Of a stretch of 37,172 nucleotides of DNA, positions 30,516 to 37,172 are shown piece by piece. The translations under genes were made by a program, and so were the position numbers. Within the stretch, counting starts at the first letter, position 1. Each line of letters opens with the position of its first letter. The stretch is from an uncultured Clostridia bacterium. GTDB lineage: Bacteria > Bacillota > Clostridia > Christensenellales > Aristaeellaceae. Under the pieces are notes generated by a model. That model did not search any database and was not told where the DNA came from. It saw only the letters and a list, made by a program, of their open reading frames with translations. Location: contig CAKTUU010000023.1 of the NCBI GenBank assembly GCA_934621505.1, positions 1 to 37,172 of the forward strand. Direction: 5' to 3'.

Positions 30516-30527
30516 GATGACTGGGTT

Positions 30528-30929
30528 TTAGTCTTTCATTAACCCGCAGCAATCCAGCTGATTCAGGGCCTTAAACCCCTGCTTTTGATAAAACGAGATG
30601 CTTTCGTGCGTGTTGTCCGTGGTCAGCTGAATCTGGCGCACATGGGCGTACCGGTCAAGCACGGCCCGAAGCAGCGCCGAACCCACGCCCTTGCGCTGAT
30701 GCTGTGGATACACCAGCAAATCCTGGATAAAGACGACGGTATGGCCATCGCCCACTGCGCGAACCAGTCCCAGCAGCGCATCGCCTTCATAGGCTCCCAG
30801 AGTCAGCAAAGAATGGGCAAAGCCCTGCCGAAGCGTGTCCGGTTGGCCGGTGTAGGCCGTCCAGCCCACGCTGGCATACAGGCTTAAAATTTCCTTTTCG
30901 TTATAGGGACTGTATTTTCGAATTTCCAT
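30528..30929 (-). CDS. GNAT family N-acetyltransferase
   Basis: This 133-residue enzyme of the GCN5-related acetyltransferase fold has the acetyl-CoA-binding motif PQHQRKGVGSALLRAVLD and a C-terminal FYQKQGFKAL strand. The substrate is unknown; small amines or protein N-termini are typical. The ATG at 30929 overlaps the TGA of the polyphosphate kinase gene by one base (TGATG), so it is translationally coupled and is the last gene of a five-gene operon. The longer in-frame reading back to 30968 has no support. Confidence 0.9.
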   Translation of the reverse strand: MEIRKYSPYNEKEILSLYASVGWTAYTGQPDTLRQGFAHSLLTLGAYEGDALLGLVRAVGDGHTVVFIQDLLVYPQHQRKGVGSALLRAVLDRYAHVRQIQLTTDNTHESISFYQKQGFKALNQLDCCGLMKD

Positions 30930-32359
30930 CAGCGGGCCAGCGCCTCCTCCATGGCGGCAATGACGCAATCCAGCACCTTGATGCGGGCGAAGTGCTTATC
31001 GTTGGCCTCCACAATGATCCATGGTGCTTCGGGGGTGGAGGTTTTTTGCAGCATATCGTTGACGGCTTCTTCATACTGCGGCCATTTTTCCCGGTTGCGC
31101 CAGTCCTCGTCCGTGATTTTCCAGGCTTTTTCCGGGGTGCTCTGCCGTTCGTGGAAGCGGCGCAGCTGTTCGTCCGGGTCAATTTGCAGCCAGAACTTGC
31201 GCACAATCATGCCGCTGTCGGTCAGGTCCTTTTCAAACAGGTTCATTTCCTCATAGGCGCGGTTCCATTGGGCCTGGGTGCAGTAGCCCTCCAGCCGCTC
31301 CACCATGACCCGGCCATACCAGCTGCGGTCGTAAATGGTGGTGTTGCCCGCACTGGGCAGGGTGCGCCAGAAACGCCACAGATGATGATGCTCCTTTTCC
31401 TCGGCGGTGGGGGAGGCGATAGGTACCACGGTAAAGTTGCGGGGATCCATCGCGCTGGTCAGCCGGCGGATGCTGCCGCCCTTTCCCGCCGCGTCCCAGC
31501 CCTCAAAGGCCAGCGCCATGGAAAGGCCCCGGCAATACATTTCATATTGCAGCTTGCGCAGCTTTTTTTGGCGTTCCTTTAGCAGGGCCTTGTAATCCGC
31601 GCCCAGGGACTGGTTGGGATCAACGTCGCAAAGCAGGGGCATGGACAGCAGCGGAAAGGAGGGACTGTCCGGCAGCGTGCGCGTGTCCCACGGCCGGCCG
31701 CCGGTCCGGCACTGCTCGATTGCTCGCTCAAATTCAGAAAGAATGATTTCGTACATCTGCTGCTTGCAGGCTTTTTTGTCGTCGCACCGCAGCACATGCC
31801 AAACGGCTCCGTTTGTGCCGGTGGCGGAAATCATGCCGTTATAGGCCGCCTGCCACTGGTCATAATGGTCGCACTGCTTCCAGTCGTTTTTGGTAACCAG
31901 ATGGCGGGTGGCCTTTTTTTCTTCCAGAGCCTTCAGGCGGTGCTTTTGCTCGCTGTGGGTCACGTTCAAAAAGAATTTCAGCAGCAGTACGCCGTCGCAC
32001 AGGAGCATTTGTTCCATTTGATTGACGGAGGTCCAGTCCGCCGCCTGATGGCCGTGAACCGCCTTTGCGCACAGGTCGTGATACCAGCTGCCAATGAACA
32101 GCGAAATGTTTCCCTGCCGGGGCATACGCACCCAGTAGGGGTGAAGCGGCGGAAAGCCGCGGCCCTCGTGAATGCGTTCCGGCACATAGACGTTGTAGCC
32201 TCGGGGGTCCAGACCTTCCAGCAGCTCACCCGCCATGGTGCCCTTGCCAGCGCCGCACCAGCCTTCCAGCACAATGACCACCGGAATTTTCAGCGCGCGA
32301 ATTTGCTGCTGAAGGGCCAGCAGCTTCTTTTCAGCATCGGAGAAGGAGAATTGGCACAT
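30929..32359 (-). CDS. Polyphosphate:AMP phosphotransferase (double PPK2 domain)
   Basis: This 476-residue protein has two fused PPK2 domains, the layout of polyphosphate:AMP phosphotransferase, which uses polyphosphate to make ADP from AMP. Domain 1 has the P-loop EGWCGAGKGT at 32-41. Domain 2 has EGWDAAGKGG at 286-295 and the lid and Walker B-like YDRSWYGRV at 343-351. In domain 1 the equivalent reads IGSWYHD (89-95), lacking the Asp-Arg pair, so that half is probably not catalytic. AGGAGG precedes the ATG. It sits between the clostripain-like gene (25 nt) and the GNAT gene (1-nt overlap). Confidence 0.9.
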   Translation of the reverse strand: MCQFSFSDAEKKLLALQQQIRALKIPVVIVLEGWCGAGKGTMAGELLEGLDPRGYNVYVPERIHEGRGFPPLHPYWVRMPRQGNISLFIGSWYHDLCAKAVHGHQAADWTSVNQMEQMLLCDGVLLLKFFLNVTHSEQKHRLKALEEKKATRHLVTKNDWKQCDHYDQWQAAYNGMISATGTNGAVWHVLRCDDKKACKQQMYEIILSEFERAIEQCRTGGRPWDTRTLPDSPSFPLLSMPLLCDVDPNQSLGADYKALLKERQKKLRKLQYEMYCRGLSMALAFEGWDAAGKGGSIRRLTSAMDPRNFTVVPIASPTAEEKEHHHLWRFWRTLPSAGNTTIYDRSWYGRVMVERLEGYCTQAQWNRAYEEMNLFEKDLTDSGMIVRKFWLQIDPDEQLRRFHERQSTPEKAWKITDEDWRNREKWPQYEEAVNDMLQKTSTPEAPWIIVEANDKHFARIKVLDCVIAAMEEALAR

Positions 32360-32384
32360 GGAAAGGCCTCCTTTGCAAAACCTG

Positions 32385-34631
32385 TCAGAAGGAAATCAGG
32401 GTAAAGTCCGTAAAAACGCTGTCGCCGTAAATGTCCGTCAGGCAGAAGCCGTACACATAATCCGCGTCCGTTTCCACCGCGTCAATGGCGAAGGGGATGC
32501 CGCCGTCCCGCCCCACAGTGATGGGATCCCCCTGAAAGGGTTCCTCCTGCTGCTCGTCATCATCATCCCAGTAAATCAGGGAATACTGGGGAATAACCAC
32601 ATCGCCTTTTTCCAGATCCCACACCTGACGGGCGGGCAGACCCGCCTCCGTGTAGCCGTCGGTATAGCCCGCCACACGGCCGCCGGGGGTGCTTTCGTCA
32701 AAGATCACCAGCAGATAGGTGTTCCGCCCGTTTACCGTAACGGGAATGAGAGAACGAATATAGTTTTCGTTGGCAATCTGGTCATACATACAGACCATCT
32801 GTCCGTCCAGGGTGGCCCAGGTACCGTCAAACAGGCCGTAGATTTTACCGTTGTTCCAATCGGTAATAACGTCCTGCACATAGCCCAGCTCCACATAGCA
32901 TTCAAAATCCGGATCACTGACATCCAGCATCAGGTTGGCTTCTACCTTGCCCAGGCTGTTCAGCTGATCCCGGGTCAGGGTGACGGTATAGGCGTATTCG
33001 CTGTCCGTACCGGCAAAGGGGTTGTCCAGCGTTACGTCGCCGTCGCCGGTCTGCACCGTAACGGAAGAAGCGCTGCTATCCTGTTGGCTGTCCTCATCGC
33101 CCAGCAGGCTGTTGATGAAGTCGTCCAGCGATGGGGTGGAATCCGAGGTAAAGCTGGTATCCGTATCATCGTCCAGATCGCCCCACAGACTGGAGGCGGA
33201 ACTGTCGTAATCGGTATTGTAGCTGCTGTCATCCTCGCTGAACAGGTAGCTTAGAAAGCTGCCCAGGGAAAAATCGGAGGATTCCTGGGTGTCGCTGCCA
33301 TACCATTCATCCCACAGGGAGGAGGCGTTTTCAGAATAGGCCTCCTGGTCCTGGGCGTACTGGCCGAACCAGTCCACCTGGGCCTCCTGAATGCTTTGCT
33401 GGCTGACGCTGATGTTGCCCCAAAGGCCCGACGTGCTGCCGGAGGCCATCTGCCGGGCCATTCCCTTGACAAAGGCGGAATAATTGGGCGACAGGTTTTT
33501 GGTTTCGTAATAGGGCATGTAGGTGGAAAAATCGCTGCGGGTGGCGTAGGGCACAAGAATACTCATGCCGGACACATTGCTCAGGTTGCTGGTATACCGG
33601 GAATACACCACCACATCGTTCAGGGCAGACTTCACCTTTTTAGCCGCCGCCGCGTCGTAGCGGCCGTATACGTCCGCGAACACGGTCAGATCGATCATGT
33701 CGCTGGCCACGTTGCTGGATACCTCGCCAAAGGAGCGCATGTTCTGGCGCAGACGGGAGATGCCGGTAAAATCGGTGTTCAATTCACTGGTCAAAGACGC
33801 GCCCAATTCCTCCACGGCGGCCTGCAAAGTGTCCAGCCGGTTCAAATCGCATACGGACAGGGTGGCGTAATCGCCCCGGAAAAAGCCGCTGTTGCTTCTG
33901 ATAAAGCTGTCCACGATTTTTTTGCCCAGGGTGGGAATGTCCATTCCCGGGTTTTCCGCCAGGTCGCCCAGCCATTCGTCATAGGCCCAGCCGCTGCCGG
34001 GTTCCAGCTCCTCGCTGGCAATCATGTAATCGGCAAAGGGGGCCAGATGATTGGCCAGCTCATAGGAGGCCATCAAGCAGGCGTCAAAGCCGATAAAGGC
34101 GAATTTCTGGCTGACGCCGGACCGGCTGCGGGCTTTTTCCAGCCCCTCGTAAATTTCCGGGTAGTAAAGGGGATCGCCGGTCATTTCGTCATAGCAAAGG
34201 CCGCCGGAAGCGCCACTGCCGTGATCCCACATAATCAGCCCATAGCGGTCCGCCGGATAATTGTCAAAGCCGTAGACCAGAAAATCAGCGAAGGTGGATA
34301 CGTCGCCCATACTGGCGCTGCCTACGCTGTCAACCTTGCTCAGGCCCTTGCCGCTAAGCGTCCAGCGTTCCACCTTGCGGTCGGTGATGCCGCGGGTCTG
34401 CCAGCTTTTGGTTCCGCCGGTCTGGATGTAAACGGTTAAATCGCCGCCCTTGGGCACGCCTGCCGCCACCATTTCCTCCAAATCCGCCGTGGCCGCGCCG
34501 CCGTCGCTTTCCAAATCCGTACCGCACAGATAGACCATCAGGGTAAAGGTTTGGGATTTGGCGTCGGCTTCAGGAACCAGACACAGCGAAAGAACAACGC
34601 ACAGGATCAGGGGGAGCAGTTTTTTCATCAT
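32385..34631 (-). CDS. Clostripain-like (C11) exported cysteine peptidase
   Basis: This 748-residue protein has a signal peptide (MMKKLLPLILCVVLSLCLV, cleaved near ADA) and a C11 peptidase domain at about 25-390. The catalytic His137 is in MWDHGSG and Cys185 in GFDACLMA. A segment rich in Asp, Ser and Glu (about 425-523) separates it from a beta-rich C-terminal domain. That segment contains the repeated string ASSLW. Clostripain cleaves after arginine; the specificity here is unknown. The ATG at 34631 has AGGAG 11 nt upstream, and the next ATG (34628) is an alternative. The preceding ATP-grasp gene ends 17 nt before. Confidence 0.88.
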   Translation of the reverse strand: MMKKLLPLILCVVLSLCLVPEADAKSQTFTLMVYLCGTDLESDGGAATADLEEMVAAGVPKGGDLTVYIQTGGTKSWQTRGITDRKVERWTLSGKGLSKVDSVGSASMGDVSTFADFLVYGFDNYPADRYGLIMWDHGSGASGGLCYDEMTGDPLYYPEIYEGLEKARSRSGVSQKFAFIGFDACLMASYELANHLAPFADYMIASEELEPGSGWAYDEWLGDLAENPGMDIPTLGKKIVDSFIRSNSGFFRGDYATLSVCDLNRLDTLQAAVEELGASLTSELNTDFTGISRLRQNMRSFGEVSSNVASDMIDLTVFADVYGRYDAAAAKKVKSALNDVVVYSRYTSNLSNVSGMSILVPYATRSDFSTYMPYYETKNLSPNYSAFVKGMARQMASGSTSGLWGNISVSQQSIQEAQVDWFGQYAQDQEAYSENASSLWDEWYGSDTQESSDFSLGSFLSYLFSEDDSSYNTDYDSSASSLWGDLDDDTDTSFTSDSTPSLDDFINSLLGDEDSQQDSSASSVTVQTGDGDVTLDNPFAGTDSEYAYTVTLTRDQLNSLGKVEANLMLDVSDPDFECYVELGYVQDVITDWNNGKIYGLFDGTWATLDGQMVCMYDQIANENYIRSLIPVTVNGRNTYLLVIFDESTPGGRVAGYTDGYTEAGLPARQVWDLEKGDVVIPQYSLIYWDDDDEQQEEPFQGDPITVGRDGGIPFAIDAVETDADYVYGFCLTDIYGDSVFTDFTLISF

Positions 34632-34648
34632 GGCTGTGTCGTCTCCTG

Positions 34649-35659
34649 TCAAATATCGATAAACTCACGAAATTCCCGCATGATGCCGATGCCATCGGGA
34701 TAGTGGGCGGCAAACTGAGGCACCGCGTGGCTGGGGAAGCTGTTGCCCTCGATAAACACGGGGCCTTTTTCCGTAATGGCCACGTCCCAGGCCACAAAGC
34801 GCATTTGGGGTACCTTTTGCGCGGCCTTTAAGCACATGGCCTTGGCTTCCTCAAAATAGGGAATTTGGAAGCCGATAATGGGCGTGTGGGTAATGGGATG
34901 CTCCGTATAGGTATTGCCCTTTTTATCCGCGCCAACGGTCAGCAGCTTGCCGCTGGCCAAATCCACCCGGGCCGCCATGCCGCCCTGGTCCACGTTATCC
35001 ATCACATTGCCGGTGCCGATGCGCAGAAAGGCGTACACAATGCCCTGCTTTTTATCGCCCAGCAGCGTGGCGATGCGGATGGTGTTCACGGAGGTGGGGC
35101 ACATTTCCATCATCTTGGGATGCTGGATGACCCGCTCCTCGATGATGCCGATCTGCTTGTCCTTCAGCTCCTGCAGAAAGTCTGCCTCACGCCCCTGCCA
35201 GTGCTGGCTGGTAAAGCGCTCGATGCCCACGCCGCTGGAGCCCTCCAGCGGCTTCGCGATAATATCCGGATATTTTGCCAGAAAGGCCTTGAAGTCGTCC
35301 AAGCTGATATCGTCCCCGATTTTGAGCCAGCCGCGGCCTACTTCGTCCTTAAACAGGTTATTAAAGGTGGATTTATCATCGAACAGGTACCAGTAGGCCT
35401 TATCGTTCATGCGGCGCACAATGGTATTGCTCAGGCCGCGGGTAATCTGGGTGCGGCGCTGGGCGTCGTTCAGCCGGTAAAACTCGGCAATCTTATAATC
35501 CACATAGCCCGCGTTGTATTTCAGCGCGCAATGGAGCATGTCGCACAAAAGCCAAAGGCGGCTTTTGCCGCTGCGCTCCTTTAAAATGGCCGTGGTCTGC
35601 CACATGGCCTTCCAGTCCATGCGCACCAGTCTTTTGAAGAAAAAAGAAAGCTTGGACAT
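34649..35659 (-). CDS. Sugar-transfer-associated ATP-grasp protein
   Basis: This 336-residue protein resembles the ATPgrasp_ST family, which is associated with polysaccharide and envelope biosynthesis clusters. ATP-grasp features are IAKPLEGSSGVGIERF (about residue 133), the EERVIQHP loop and SVNTIRIATL. NVDQGGMAARVD and a metal-binding end, WDVAITEKGPVFIEGNS, complete the pattern. The N-terminal 100 residues are helical. The family is predicted to ligate an amino-type group to a carboxylate, with unknown substrate. AGGAGGG precedes the ATG. It is 21 nt from ychF and 17 nt from the peptidase, so all lie in one operon. Confidence 0.85.
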   Translation of the reverse strand: MSKLSFFFKRLVRMDWKAMWQTTAILKERSGKSRLWLLCDMLHCALKYNAGYVDYKIAEFYRLNDAQRRTQITRGLSNTIVRRMNDKAYWYLFDDKSTFNNLFKDEVGRGWLKIGDDISLDDFKAFLAKYPDIIAKPLEGSSGVGIERFTSQHWQGREADFLQELKDKQIGIIEERVIQHPKMMEMCPTSVNTIRIATLLGDKKQGIVYAFLRIGTGNVMDNVDQGGMAARVDLASGKLLTVGADKKGNTYTEHPITHTPIIGFQIPYFEEAKAMCLKAAQKVPQMRFVAWDVAITEKGPVFIEGNSFPSHAVPQFAAHYPDGIGIMREFREFIDI

Positions 35660-35680
35660 AAGAAGCGCCCTCCTTGCTGT

Positions 35681-36778
35681 TTATACGTTGAAGCGGAACA
35701 GCACGATGTCGCCGTCCTTCATCACATAGTCCTTGCCCTCGCTGCGTACCAGCCCCTTTTCCTTGCAGGCGGCCATGCTGCCCAGGACCTTCAGATCGTC
35801 AAAGGCGACCACCTCGGCCCGGATAAAGCCACGCTCAAAATCGGTGTGGATTTTGCCCGCCGCCTGGGGAGCCTTGGTGCCGTTGACAATGGTCCAGGCG
35901 CGGCATTCATCCGCGCCGGCCGTCAGGAAGGAAATGAGCCCCAGCAGGGAATAGCAGGCGGTAATCAGCCGGTCCAGACCGCTTTGCCCAAGGCCCAGTT
36001 CATTTAAAAACTCCTGCTTTTCCTCCGGATCCATCTGGACGATTTCTTCCTCAATCTGCGCGCTGACGGTAAAGACCTGCGCCCCCTCTGCCTGGGCCAC
36101 TTCACGCACAGCCTTGACATAGGGAATCTCGTCCATATCGGGGCCGATATCGCTGTCGGCAATGTTGGCGGCATAAATCACCGGTTTGTCTGTCAAAAGG
36201 AACCAGCTGTCCACAATGGCCTTTTCATCGTCGGTCATAGGGAAGGTGCGAACCGGCTTTCCAGCTTCCAGATGGGCTTTCAGCCGGGTGCCAAGCTCCA
36301 CCTCCTGGGCTACGCGCTTATCGCCGCCCTTGAGCATGTGCTGCGCTTTGTCCACCCTGCGTTCCATGGTTTCCAGATCGGCAAAGATCAATTCCAGCTC
36401 AATCACTTCAATATCCCGTTTGGGATCGATGGAACCGTCCACATGGATGATGTTTTCGTCCTCGAAGCAGCGGACCACATGAACGATAGCATCCACCTCA
36501 CGGATATGGGATAGGAACTTGTTGCCCAGGCCTTCGCCCTTGCTGGCGCCCTTGACCAGACCGGCGATATCCACAAACTCAACGGTGGCGGGAGTAACCT
36601 TTTTGGGGTGATACATATCCGCCAGTACGTCCAAACGGCTGTCCGGCACAGGCACAACGCCGGTGTTAGGCTCGATGGTACAGAAGGGGTAATTGGCAGC
36701 CTGTGCGCCCGCGCGGGTGATGGCGTTAAACAAAGTGCTCTTTCCTACGTTGGGGAGACCTACGATACCTAATTTCAT
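35681..36778 (-). CDS. ychF: Redox-regulated ATPase YchF
   Basis: This 365-residue P-loop protein of the Obg-like family (OLA1/YchF) prefers ATP over GTP and is linked to ribosome function and oxidative stress. Motifs are GLPNVGKST at 7-15, VDIAGLVKGASKGEGLGNKF with the long switch region, and the altered G4 motif YAANIADSD in place of NKxD, which explains ATP preference. A TGS domain is at the C-terminus. Length is standard. AAGGAGA lies 11 nt upstream of the ATG. It is the first gene of the ychF to GNAT operon and lies 103 nt from the recombinase gene. No clear promoter is visible in that gap. Confidence 0.97.
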   Translation of the reverse strand: MKLGIVGLPNVGKSTLFNAITRAGAQAANYPFCTIEPNTGVVPVPDSRLDVLADMYHPKKVTPATVEFVDIAGLVKGASKGEGLGNKFLSHIREVDAIVHVVRCFEDENIIHVDGSIDPKRDIEVIELELIFADLETMERRVDKAQHMLKGGDKRVAQEVELGTRLKAHLEAGKPVRTFPMTDDEKAIVDSWFLLTDKPVIYAANIADSDIGPDMDEIPYVKAVREVAQAEGAQVFTVSAQIEEEIVQMDPEEKQEFLNELGLGQSGLDRLITACYSLLGLISFLTAGADECRAWTIVNGTKAPQAAGKIHTDFERGFIRAEVVAFDDLKVLGSMAACKEKGLVRSEGKDYVMKDGDIVLFRFNV

Positions 36779-36802
36779 AGTTTTCTCTATCTCCTTAAAA
36801 TG

Positions 36803-36864
36803 TCTTGATTTTCAAGAGTTTCCGGGATCCGGCGCGTTTGGCTTACGCCATTTTTACGCCATTT
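36803..36864. other. Candidate attachment-site region with tandem 11-mers
   Basis: Between ychF and the recombinase stop lie two perfect head-to-tail copies of TTACGCCATTT (36843-36853 and 36854-36864) and a small palindrome TCTTGA-TTT-TCAAGA (36803-36817). Tandem repeats next to an integrase gene are often arm-type binding sites, and element ends usually lie just outside the integrase gene. The exact attachment site cannot be set from one end. Confidence 0.4.
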
Positions 36865-36881
36865 TCGCATGGACTTATATG

Positions 36882-37172
36882 CTAGGAAACCCTGCCTGAT
36901 TCAAATTGCCGCACAGCCTGATCCAAGGATTCAGATGTGACATGGACGTATCTGTCCATCGTTGTTTTTATACTTGCGTGACCAAGCAGCTTTTGCAGCA
37001 CTTTGGGCTGTACGCCGCATTCAATCGCTCTTGTGGCGTAGGTATGGCGTAAAGCGTGCATACAGAATTTTTCAATTCCTGCTTCGTCGCATAGCTTGTA
37101 AAGGTGGGTATCATAGGAACTGTTTTTCGCCGGTTCCCCGGTACGCCAGTTGATAAAGACAAGATCACGCAT
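36882..37172 (-). CDS. Tyrosine recombinase (phage/ICE integrase), C-terminal part
   Basis: The gene runs out of the window, leaving at least 96 C-terminal residues of the catalytic domain. They contain HALRHTYATR (the H-x-x-R motif), LLGHASIKTTMDRYVH with the second histidine and the nucleophilic tyrosine. The methionine at the edge may be internal. This type is found in integrases of Tn916-like and phage-like elements in Firmicutes. Its 3' end faces ychF, which places one end of the mobile element in the 36779-36881 gap and the rest outside the window on the right. Confidence 0.9.
   Translation of the reverse strand: MRDLVFINWRTGEPAKNSSYDTHLYKLCDEAGIEKFCMHALRHTYATRAIECGVQPKVLQKLLGHASIKTTMDRYVHVTSESLDQAVRQFESGRVS

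Larger units (their letters stand above)
30272..30527. repeat. Hairpin-rich intergenic element, copy C (divergent)
   Basis: No gene is seen between the ABC ATPase and the GNAT gene. The stems are GCCCGG..GTCC/GGAC..CCGGGC (30277-30306, minus-strand tail TTTTTT), GCAGGAGGCA/TGCCTCCTGC (30363-30383) and TTAGGGGC/GCCCCTAA (30391-30409). CCCGCGAAC/GTTCGCGGG (30431-30460) and the palindromic AAGGAGCGGCCGCTCCTT (30494-30511) with plus-strand T-run complete the set. TCAGCCTGCTGAAAAACC (30339-30356) matches the box in copies A and B. Confidence 0.6.

Noticed and set aside
36803..36817. tRNA fragment as attachment site
   Set aside because: TCTTGA-TTT-TCAAGA looks like an anticodon arm at first sight, but the loop has only three bases and no T-arm or CCA end follows in either direction.
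1..37172. CRISPR arrays, rRNA or tRNA genes, transposases
   Set aside because: No regularly spaced repeats, no tRNA T-loop patterns in gene-free stretches and no transposase motifs were found; the only mobile-element gene is the recombinase at the right edge.

Overview
The window looks like a chromosomal segment of a GC-rich anaerobic gut-type Firmicute (Clostridia). Evidence is Gram-positive style AGGAGG ribosome sites, sigma-A-like promoters, a [FeFe]-hydrogenase regulator homologue (TM1266 family), DUF3343, DUF368, DUF1538, a class C11 clostripain-like peptidase and a ribosomal-protection-like GTPase. No rRNA, tRNA, CRISPR array or insertion sequence was seen. The right edge enters a mobile element, shown by the C-terminal part of a tyrosine recombinase.

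Layout. 1-2260: terminator of an off-window gene, then a LysR regulator divergent from a two-gene chromate-transporter-like pair (chrA halves). 2271-5389 (minus): RlmI-like 23S rRNA methyltransferase translationally coupled to a Tet(M)-like translational GTPase. 5599-11292 (plus): AraC regulator, periplasmic-type sugar-binding protein, two-domain ABC ATPase, permease and a type I phosphomannose-isomerase homologue, a sugar-uptake operon with an internal mRNA hairpin. 11591-15659 (minus): UbiA-family prenyltransferase (decaprenyl-phosphate phosphoribosyltransferase type), peptidase T, FtsH. 15812-16977 (plus): SPOR-domain membrane protein and a DRTGG-domain protein. 17208-20263 (minus): DUF368 polyprenyl-phosphate translocase family, DUF1538 membrane protein and a tandem P-II-like protein, a compact operon. 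20443-20844 (minus): small cupin. 21160-22572 (plus): pyruvate kinase with a structured leader. 22874-24353: DUF3343 divergent from a cysteine-desulfurase-like enzyme. 24452-27526 (plus): PucR/CdaR-like regulator, S41 lipoprotein protease and a secreted protein of unknown function. 27581-30271 (plus): an attenuator-like leader RNA, a TM1266-family regulator and a NitT/TauT-type ABC importer. 30528-36778 (minus): YchF, ATP-grasp protein, clostripain-like peptidase, double-domain PPK2 and a GNAT acetyltransferase in one closely packed operon. 36882-37172: recombinase fragment.

The most interesting signals are non-coding. (1) The 180-nt leader before the TM1266/ABC operon has an extended -10 promoter, mutually exclusive stems, a 7-codon reading frame with a strong ribosome site and a textbook terminator just before the first gene. 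It matches no riboswitch class I can recognise. (2) Three convergent gene junctions (11293-11590, 16978-17207, 30272-30527) carry related hairpin-rich elements that act like two-way terminators. Two of them are clearly homologous in inverted orientation, with at least one compensatory base-pair change. (3) The pyruvate kinase ribosome site is sequestered in a hairpin, and an alternative in-frame start lies upstream. Among proteins, the DUF368-DUF1538-tandem P-II operon is the least understood combination.
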